From a virus, in the IMG/VR virus record IMGVR_UViG_3300044633_001124, positions 1 to 26,110 of that record: a stretch of 26,110 nt of DNA. One strand, written 5' to 3'. The stretch's first letter is position 1, and every line of letters starts with the position of its first letter. Below, in pieces: positions 20,716-26,110 of the stretch. The notes beneath the pieces were generated by a model. The model worked only from the letters and a program-made list of their open reading frames with translations. It ran no database searches and had not been told where the DNA came from. The translations under genes were made by a program, and so were the position numbers.

Positions 20716-21143
20716 AGCGCTTCGACGCCCACGCCCTCGTCGCCGCGATCAACGCCGACGACACCCCTGAAGGCTGGCACAAGACCACGGAGGTCGTCCG
20801 CCTCCTAGGCTACAACACCCGAGCCGGAGTCGCCCTGCCTCTCGCCCGCATCGTCAAGGCTGGCTACGCCGAGCAGAAGACCATCCGCCGAGGCCGCTTC
20901 ATCTATCGCCTGTCGACCAGGTTCAAGACTTGGGCCGCCGCCAAGGCCGCAGCTGAAGCCCTCGACAAGTTCAAGGCCCCCAAGGGATGGGTCACCCTCT
21001 CCGAGTATGCCCACAAGCACCGGCGCACCGTCCGCGGCGTGCAATACCGCATCGACGGCATGGCCCTCCCTGTCCGCATCCTCCGCAACCCTCGGAGCGT
21101 CCCCTACTACCGCAAGTCAGACCTCGACCGGGTCTGTCGTTAA
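20712..21143 (+). CDS. Winged-helix DNA-binding protein, 143 residues
   Basis: Start at ATG 20712, overlapping the previous gene by 4 nt. Residues about 20-65 form an apparent winged helix (GWHKTTEVVRLLGYNTRAG, LARIVKAGYAEQKTIRRGRFIYRL). Residues about 92-130 (WVTLSEYAHKHRRTVRGVQYRIDG) look like a second HTH. It may regulate the operon or assist replication initiation, since the helicase gene follows; DNA binding is predicted, targets are not. Confidence 0.68.
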   Translation: MKRFDAHALVAAINADDTPEGWHKTTEVVRLLGYNTRAGVALPLARIVKAGYAEQKTIRRGRFIYRLSTRFKTWAAAKAAAEALDKFKAPKGWVTLSEYAHKHRRTVRGVQYRIDGMALPVRILRNPRSVPYYRKSDLDRVCR

Positions 21144-21194
21144 AACATTTGACGCAGGGCCTCCACGCCCCCATCCCTCCCCTCCTCTCTTCTA
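21144..21194 (+). promoter_or_regulatory. Leader and possible promoter before the helicase gene
   Basis: Contains TTGACG at about 21149, possible -35, with no clear -10, followed by a very C-rich stretch (CCCCCATCCCTCCCCTCC) ending just before the ATG. There is no Shine-Dalgarno. The gap could carry a promoter. Confidence 0.35.
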
Positions 21195-22502
21195 ATGATC
21201 CCGCCGAACAACGTCGCCGCGGAACGCCACCTTATCGGCGTACTCCTCCGCGATGCCCTCCCCCTTCCCCCTGAGCTCAAGCCGTCGGACTTCTTCGAGC
21301 CCGCCCACGTCGATATCTACTCGGCCGCCCTGTCCCTAGCCGTCGACGGCATCCGGGCAGACGAGCACACGGTCAGCCAGAAGCTACGCGAGATGAAGTC
21401 GCCGGTCGAGGCCGCCGCCGTCTCGCTCCTGGTCAGCGACTCCGGCTTCGGCGAGTATCGCCCCGAGCACGTCGACCTGATCACAAGCGCCGCCCTGCTA
21501 CGTCAGGCCGCAGACGCCGCGGCGAACGCCACCGACCCGGATACCCTCCTCGAGCATTATGCCCGCCTGTCCGAGCAGCGCAAGGCCACCAAGCGCGAGA
21601 AGGACACCGGCGAATGGTTCGACCTCGACGCCCTCGACGCCTTCAACCCGCTCGACGACCCGACCGTCCTCGTCGGCAAGGCCCGCCGCTGGCTATGCCA
21701 AGGTTACGCGGTTTCAATCGTCGGCTTCTCTGGCACCGGCAAGTCCTCCCTCATGATGCAGATCGCGACCTCTTGGGCCCTGGGGCAATCGACCTTCGGC
21801 CTGACTCCCGTCCGCCCGCTCAGGACGCTCATCCTCCAAGCTGAGAACGACGGCGGCGACATCGCCGAGGCATGGCAGGGCTCGACGTGCAAGATGACCG
21901 AGAGCGAGAAGACCAGGCTCAAGCAGAACATCGCCATCGTCCGCGACACGAAGCACATCGGCACGGCCTTCCCGGCCTTCCTCGAGAACCTCATCGTCAA
22001 GCACGGCGCCGAGGTCGTCTGGATTGACCCGCTTCTCGCGTATGCCGGATTTGACATCGCAGATCAGTCCCTGACCACCGACTGGCTCCGCACGCAAGTC
22101 GACCCTGTCCTCAAGCGAACCAAGTGCGCCATGATCTACATGCACCACACGACCAAGCCGAAGTCGGCCGACGACTTGGACACCATGACGCCGTCCCAGC
22201 TCGCCTACCTCGGTGCAGGATCCGCGGAGTGGGTAAACTATTCAAGAGACGCGGGGTTCCTCTACCGCACCAAAGGCGAGCCCGCCCGGTACAAGTTCGG
22301 CTTCTCCAAGCGCGCATCCCGCTGCGGCCTTCAGGACATGGACGGCAACTGGGCCAAGTCCGGCTTCGTCTACCTTCAACACTCCCCGGAGGCCAAGGTG
22401 CTCCGCTGGGAATACGCCCCGACCGCTGGCTCCGACCCCGCCCCCCAGCGTACCGATTCCAGCCCCGCCAAGGGGCCTAGGAGCCGTCCCGACTACGTCT
22501 GA
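21195..22502 (+). CDS. DnaB N-terminal domain fused to RepA/AAA_25-type helicase
   Basis: 435 residues. Residues 5-100 resemble the N-terminal domain of DnaB (NNVAAERHLIGVLLRD, FFEPAHVDIYSAAL). The core is RecA-like: Walker A GFSGTGKS at 177-184, LILQAENDGG at 212-221, Walker B VVWIDPLL at 274-281, and MIYMHHTTKP at about 313-322, which is the RepA/AAA_25 sensor ('xxHHTxK') form. The combination suggests a replicative helicase acting at the fork. No primase or polymerase gene is in the window. The C-terminus (PRSRPDYV) is Pro/Ser rich. The gene is followed by the inverted-repeat region, a candidate origin. Confidence 0.83.
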   Translation: MIPPNNVAAERHLIGVLLRDALPLPPELKPSDFFEPAHVDIYSAALSLAVDGIRADEHTVSQKLREMKSPVEAAAVSLLVSDSGFGEYRPEHVDLITSAALLRQAADAAANATDPDTLLEHYARLSEQRKATKREKDTGEWFDLDALDAFNPLDDPTVLVGKARRWLCQGYAVSIVGFSGTGKSSLMMQIATSWALGQSTFGLTPVRPLRTLILQAENDGGDIAEAWQGSTCKMTESEKTRLKQNIAIVRDTKHIGTAFPAFLENLIVKHGAEVVWIDPLLAYAGFDIADQSLTTDWLRTQVDPVLKRTKCAMIYMHHTTKPKSADDLDTMTPSQLAYLGAGSAEWVNYSRDAGFLYRTKGEPARYKFGFSKRASRCGLQDMDGNWAKSGFVYLQHSPEAKVLRWEYAPTAGSDPAPQRTDSSPAKGPRSRPDYV

Positions 22503-22680
22503 GGGGTCTCCTCTCCTTCACCCCCTTAAGCCCCCCTCTTTCCGCCTAATCATGACCTCGTCACTAGGGTATGCAAGTCCGTCTACCGCAGGGGTAGTTA
22601 TTTATACTTCTACCCCCTCTGCTGGCGCGACGGGGGAAGATAAATAATATTCAGGCCGCAAGCCTCCCGAGTCTACGCAC
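22503..22680 (+). other. Non-coding AT-rich segment with overlapping inverted repeats (candidate origin or control region)
   Basis: A 178-nt gap, one of the longest in the window, directly after the helicase. Hairpin A pairs GGGGTAG (22591-22597) with CTACCCC (22610-22616), 12-nt loop. Hairpin B pairs TTATTTAT (22598-22605), CTTC (22607-22610) and CCCC (22613-22616) with GGGG (22632-22635), GAAG (22636-22639) and ATAAATAA (22640-22647). A and B share bases and so exclude each other. A small hairpin AGGC/GCCT (22653-22665) follows. AT-rich DNA beside a helicase gene suits an origin; two exclusive hairpins also suit an attenuator or operator. Confidence 0.55.
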
Positions 22681-23097
22681 ATGCCTAGGAAACTCTCCGC
22701 CAAGCAACTGGCCTACCTCTCAGTCCGCCGCGAGATCTCTAAGCGCCGACGCTGGCTCTGGAAAAACAAAAGACAGGTCATGGAGAAGGGTCGGCTCAAG
22801 GCCACCGCCAGGGCCACCGAGATCAGAGACGGGGCGAAGACCTACCTCCTCGAGACCGTCAGAGATTGGCCGGCAACCCTGACACCCGCGCAGCTCGACG
22901 CCCTGCTCCTGGACATCCCCTATACCCGAAAGGGCAAGAAGCGACGCAAGCGCCGTGACTCCCTGATCCGCCGGCTCCGCCTCCTCGGCCTCATCGATTA
23001 CGTCCCGAGGACTAACACCTGGCACAACCTTTGCACGTTGCCCCCGTCAAAACCTTCAGCACCGTCCGAGATGAATGACCAAGGCCCGACTGAATGA
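22681..23097 (+). CDS. Basic hypothetical protein, 138 residues
   Basis: Very basic N-terminal half (RREISKRRRWLWKNKRQV, KGRLKATARATEIR), then LTPAQLDALLLDIPYTRKGKKRRKRRDSLIRRLRLLGLIDYVPRTNTWHNL. That part reads as a winged helix: recognition-like helix SLIRRLRLLGLI with a wing. DNA binding is likely; family not recognised. It follows the control region, with no ribosome site visible, and its 3' end overlaps the next gene by 23 nt. Confidence 0.6.
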   Translation: MPRKLSAKQLAYLSVRREISKRRRWLWKNKRQVMEKGRLKATARATEIRDGAKTYLLETVRDWPATLTPAQLDALLLDIPYTRKGKKRRKRRDSLIRRLRLLGLIDYVPRTNTWHNLCTLPPSKPSAPSEMNDQGPTE

Positions 23098-23593
23098 CCT
23101 GACCGCTCCGGCGGAAGAGGCACGGTCTTTCGACGCATGGTTCTTCTCTCAGCCGAAGAAGGTGCAAGAGAAGATGCGCAACTCCGGCGTGCTGCCTTAC
23201 CGCGAGATGGTGCAGTCTCGGCACGTCTTCAAGGTGAAGGACGAGCACACCGCCTGGATGAACACCGGCACGGATGAGCACGTCGAGGTCGATGCCTTCA
23301 TCAGTCGAGACCTAGTGGCCGTGATGCTCAAGGCCTTCATCGATGCCCTGGCTATGTCCGACAACTTCTACTTCCGCCGGCACGTCGAGCTCATCAGGTG
23401 GGCGCTCAGTCTTCCCGGCTGTCTGTCGTCGCGTATGATCGCACGGATGTATGGCAAATCCCATGAGGCCATGCGCAAGCGAGCCAGGGCCATCCAGTTG
23501 TCCGTCAACTCCGACGCCCACGGCCTGTTCCCTCACTGCAACTCTAAGCGCGATAAGATGCGCGTATCATTCGACCGCCATATAGCGTCATAA
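23075..23593 (+). CDS. Hypothetical protein, 172 residues, before terminase
   Basis: Starts inside the previous gene (23-nt overlap). The C-terminal third has an HTH-like segment (LSSRMIARMYGKSHEAMRKRARAIQL) and a basic tail. The N-terminal part has FFSQPKKVQEKMRNSGVLPYREMV. As the last gene before the terminase pair, it might be a late regulator. I recognise no family. Confidence 0.55.
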   Translation: MTKARLNDLTAPAEEARSFDAWFFSQPKKVQEKMRNSGVLPYREMVQSRHVFKVKDEHTAWMNTGTDEHVEVDAFISRDLVAVMLKAFIDALAMSDNFYFRRHVELIRWALSLPGCLSSRMIARMYGKSHEAMRKRARAIQLSVNSDAHGLFPHCNSKRDKMRVSFDRHIAS

Positions 23594-23783
23594 ATATATG
23601 ATTACTTGTCGTTTAGATATGAGCGAGGCCTTTCGTATCGCTTTCCCCACTACGGACAACCGCCCTAAGGAATCTCTTTTGGGCCTTATTCCGCCGCGTT
23701 GGACGGCACCTGCCCCTCTTTTTTACGAGGGGAAACGAAGGTTTTGACCAAAACAGCAAACGGGGGAACTCCAGCACTCGGCC
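23594..23783 (+). promoter_or_regulatory. 190-nt non-coding leader of terminase genes with hairpin and dyad
   Basis: It holds a 6-bp hairpin CCCCTC (23713-23718)/GAGGGG (23727-23732) with a TTTTTTAC loop. It also holds a 6-bp dyad GTTTTG (23741-23746)/CAAAAC (23749-23754) two bases apart, an operator-like site. An AT-rich start (ATATATGATTACTTGTC) lies at 23594. A promoter could be here, but no good -35/-10 pair is visible. No ORF is credible. Confidence 0.5.
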
Positions 23784-24347
23784 ATGACGCGTAAACTTAG
23801 CAACCTCGAGATCGGCACGGCCTTGAACATCACGCCGCAGCGCGTGAGCGTGCTCAAACGCGAAGGCCTTCCCACTGACAGCATCGAAGCCGCCCTGGCA
23901 TGGCGGGCTCAACGCGAGGAGCAGCGCAAGGCGAAGGCGCCGAAGGCCGCGCCGGCGCAGCTCGACGACGGCACGCTCTCCGACACGATCGCAGAACACC
24001 GGGCGCTCGTCGGTCGGGCCCGCGGCGTCTGGCTTGCGTCGATGGAGGGCGGAGACCCGAACCAGGGCAAGTACCAGACCGCATACAACCAGAGCCTCAA
24101 GACCCTCGTCGCCCTCGAGGAGGAGCAAGAACGCCGGCTCATCCTGGCGAAGGACTACATCGCCGCGAAGGAAGCGACGGAGGCCATGCGTCAACTGATG
24201 GGCGAGGTCGTCAACCGCCTCGACAAGCTGGCCCTCGACGTGGCCGAAGGGTGCAACCCCGAGAACCCGGCGAAGGCCGTGAAGGCGCTCGAGACTTGGG
24301 TACGCAAGACGAAGGCCGACCTCTCCGCGAACGATGAACAAGACTGA
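23784..24347 (+). CDS. Terminase small subunit (putative)
   Basis: 187 residues. The N-terminus LSNLEIGTALNITPQRVSVLKREGLP is a winged-helix/HTH of the Nu1 type that binds the packaging site. The middle (QKYQTAYNQSLKTLVALEEEQERRLI) is helical and oligomerising. The C-terminus binds the large subunit in related phages. Position directly before, and overlapping by 14 nt, the large subunit gene gives strong support. The dyad at 23741-23754 or the region upstream could contain the packaging site it recognises. Confidence 0.8.
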   Translation: MTRKLSNLEIGTALNITPQRVSVLKREGLPTDSIEAALAWRAQREEQRKAKAPKAAPAQLDDGTLSDTIAEHRALVGRARGVWLASMEGGDPNQGKYQTAYNQSLKTLVALEEEQERRLILAKDYIAAKEATEAMRQLMGEVVNRLDKLALDVAEGCNPENPAKAVKALETWVRKTKADLSANDEQD

Positions 24348-26110
24348 CCTCCTCCGCGTAGGCCGTGACGTGCTGAAGCCTTCCGACTCCGGCGACGTCG
24401 TCGAGTGGCTGGAGGAGAACGTGCTCGCCATCCCTGACTCGCCGATGCCCGGGCCGTTCCGCTCCGAGCGCACGCCGTGGATCGCCGAGGCCTTGCGCAT
24501 CGCGGCCGACCCCGAGACGCGTATGCTCACCGTGCTCGCGAGCATCCAGTCCGGCAAGTCCCTCTTCGCCCGCCTGTTTACTTGCCACATCATCGCGAAC
24601 GCTCCCGGCCCTACCTGTGTTTTTCAAAGCACGGATGCGGAATCTAAGGACTTCGCCCTTCGCTACATGCGGCCCGTCTGGAACAACTGCCCGCCAGTGA
24701 AGGCCCGCATCTCGGTCGACGACATGGATCGCTCGACGACGACGGACTTCGACCGCATGACGCTTTACTGTCGCGGCCTGTGGAACGAGTCCAACCTTCA
24801 GCGCCTGTCCCTGCGTTATACCATCGCCGACGAGTGCTGGATGGCGCCGCCCGGACACTTGGCCGAACTGAGCGCGCGCGTGACGGCGTTCGGCTGGATG
24901 GGCAAACGCATCTTCATGTCCCAGGGCGGAAGGGCTGGTCAGGAGTTCCATCAGCTGCACGAGTCCACCGATCAACGTGACTGGAACTTTCGGTGTGTCC
25001 GATGCGACACGCTCCAGCCCTGGGTATGGGAACAGGTCAGGTTCCCGGACGAGGCAAAGCAGACAGGAACATGGGATTTGCAGAAGGTCAGCACCGGCAC
25101 GACTTACGAATGCGCCGGCTGTCAGGAGCGACTGCCCGACAACAACGCCACGCGCCTCGAGGCGAACCGACGCGGCGCCTTTGTCGCGACGGCATCGGCC
25201 GCTAACTCCGGGCACATCGGGCTTCACTGGAACAGCCTTGCGACGATGAGCTGGGGCGAGCTGGCCGTGATGATGATCAAGGCGAAGGAGGCCGCGGACA
25301 TCTACGGAGACGAGGACGGTCGTCGCCAATTCAAGCAGAAGCGTCTGGCTCTTAGCTGGGCCGAAGAGGGCGGGGAGATCGTGAACATCGCCCAGGCCGC
25401 CAACTACAACATGACCGACGACTGGGAAGGCGAGTCAGTCATCACGCCGAAGGGCAGGGTCGTCGACCGCGAGGGAGCACCCGAAGGCTCGTTCCCTTTC
25501 CGCACGGCCGGCATCGACGTGCAGCGAGGTTTCTTTTATTGTGCCATCCGCCGGTGGAGTCGCACCGGGCATAGCCGGCTCAAGGCCTTCGCGAAGATTG
25601 ACACATGGAACGACCTCGAGGCCTTCGTCAAAAAGCACGGCGTACATCAGGCCATGGTCATGGTCGACTCGGGTGACCAGGCTACGGACGTATATCGGCA
25701 GACCGCGGCCCGCGGCTGGAAGTGTGCGAAGGGGTCGGGCAACGAAGACTTCTCGGTCACGACTAAGGACGGTAAGACCACCCGCCGATTCTACTCCGAT
25801 AAACAGGCCATCATGGTGCCCGGTCTTCAGGCGCGGGCCGTCCTGATCGTCTGGTCGAACCTCGCCGGCAAAGACCTCCTGCACGGCCTACGCTCTCGGA
25901 AAGTATTCACCTATTCCCTCGACGCTGGTCAGGACTACGTCGACCAGATGAACGCCGAAGTCCGCGTAAAGGATAGGCGCACCGGGAAGCCCCAGTGGCT
26001 GCTCCCTCAGGGCAAGAAGGATAACCATGCTTTCGACTGCGAACTTCTCGGCCTCCTGGCCGCCGTCCGTTGGGGCATCGTCGGGAAGGAAACAACCGAA
26101 ACCGACTTGC
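24334..26110 (+). CDS. Terminase large subunit, GpA family, 3' partial
   Basis: 592 residues visible from ATG 24334; the C-terminus runs off the window. ATPase motor: Walker A-like ASIQSGKSL at about 69-77, Walker B TIADECW at about 163-169. Zinc-ribbon-like cysteine pairs at 221/224 and about 260/263. Nuclease domain: AGIDVQRGFF with Asp395, and HAFDCE with Asp568. All of these are typical of the lambda GpA/Terminase_GpA family, which cuts cohesive ends and drives DNA into the procapsid. About 30-60 residues are probably missing. The family predicts cos-type packaging, but the ends are not seen. Confidence 0.92.
   Translation, partial: MNKTDLLRVGRDVLKPSDSGDVVEWLEENVLAIPDSPMPGPFRSERTPWIAEALRIAADPETRMLTVLASIQSGKSLFARLFTCHIIANAPGPTCVFQSTDAESKDFALRYMRPVWNNCPPVKARISVDDMDRSTTTDFDRMTLYCRGLWNESNLQRLSLRYTIADECWMAPPGHLAELSARVTAFGWMGKRIFMSQGGRAGQEFHQLHESTDQRDWNFRCVRCDTLQPWVWEQVRFPDEAKQTGTWDLQKVSTGTTYECAGCQERLPDNNATRLEANRRGAFVATASAANSGHIGLHWNSLATMSWGELAVMMIKAKEAADIYGDEDGRRQFKQKRLALSWAEEGGEIVNIAQAANYNMTDDWEGESVITPKGRVVDREGAPEGSFPFRTAGIDVQRGFFYCAIRRWSRTGHSRLKAFAKIDTWNDLEAFVKKHGVHQAMVMVDSGDQATDVYRQTAARGWKCAKGSGNEDFSVTTKDGKTTRRFYSDKQAIMVPGLQARAVLIVWSNLAGKDLLHGLRSRKVFTYSLDAGQDYVDQMNAEVRVKDRRTGKPQWLLPQGKKDNHAFDCELLGLLAAVRWGIVGKETTETDL

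Noticed and set aside
23713-23732. Terminator before the terminase genes
   Set aside because: The T-run is in the hairpin loop, not after the stem, so it would not act as an intrinsic terminator in the + direction.
23613-25329. Two long - strand frames opposite the terminase genes
   Set aside because: The + strand has terminase motifs (Walker A, nuclease Asp); the opposite frames are low-complexity shadows.

Overview
The window looks like most of the genome of a tailed double-stranded DNA phage (Caudoviricetes) with a lambda-like layout. Every credible gene is on the + strand, genes are tightly packed (many stop/start overlaps of the ATGA or TAATG type), and GC is high with strong C-ending codon preference. 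The host is probably a Gram-negative bacterium, because there is a lipoprotein with a lipobox that also carries C-terminal membrane segments (a possible unimolecular spanin) and a secreted lytic transglycosylase. Many starts lack a purine-rich ribosome binding site, which suggests a host tolerant of non-Shine-Dalgarno initiation. The host phylum cannot be fixed from the sequence. No integrase, tRNA, CRISPR array, DNA polymerase or insertion sequence was seen.

Layout. Positions 2-2368 hold the head module: the end of an S49 (SppA/protein C-like) prohead protease, a HAD-phosphatase domain fused to a coiled-coil scaffold-like region with a probable nested start, and the major capsid protein followed by a strong terminator. 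Positions 2443-6020 hold connector and tail-shaft genes: head closure, gp10/gpZ-like, tail terminator, tail tube candidate, assembly-chaperone candidate and a very short tape-measure candidate. Positions 6022-10939 hold tail-tip and fibre genes, ending in a collagen-like fibre with a compositionally distinct tip. Positions 10944-12754 hold a membrane/lysis cassette, ending at a structured terminator region.

Positions 12942-22502 hold the early/middle region: small HTH and accessory proteins, a secreted transglycosylase, a RuvC-like resolvase, an ERF annealase with a RecE-like exonuclease and an SSB-like protein, a dNMP kinase-like protein, a metallophosphoesterase and a DnaB-N/AAA_25 helicase. 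The stretch 22503-22680 is non-coding, AT-rich and full of inverted repeats. Positions 22681-26110 hold two unknown proteins, the terminase small subunit and a GpA-family terminase large subunit cut by the window end. Terminase at the right edge and protease at the left edge are neighbours in the canonical order (terminase, portal, protease), so the window may be a permuted circular genome missing little more than the portal.

The strongest unexplained signal is a bipartite motif, TTGCCAAT-(3 or 4 nt)-GCAGG. It occurs five times, only on the + strand and only just upstream of start codons in the morphogenesis half; one copy lies inside a reading frame and marks the nested scaffold start. The early half instead uses recurring C-rich leaders (core TTCCCACC) before its starts. 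The two halves therefore appear to carry different leader classes, which could reflect a late/early expression programme. No gap without a gene exceeds about 190 bases.
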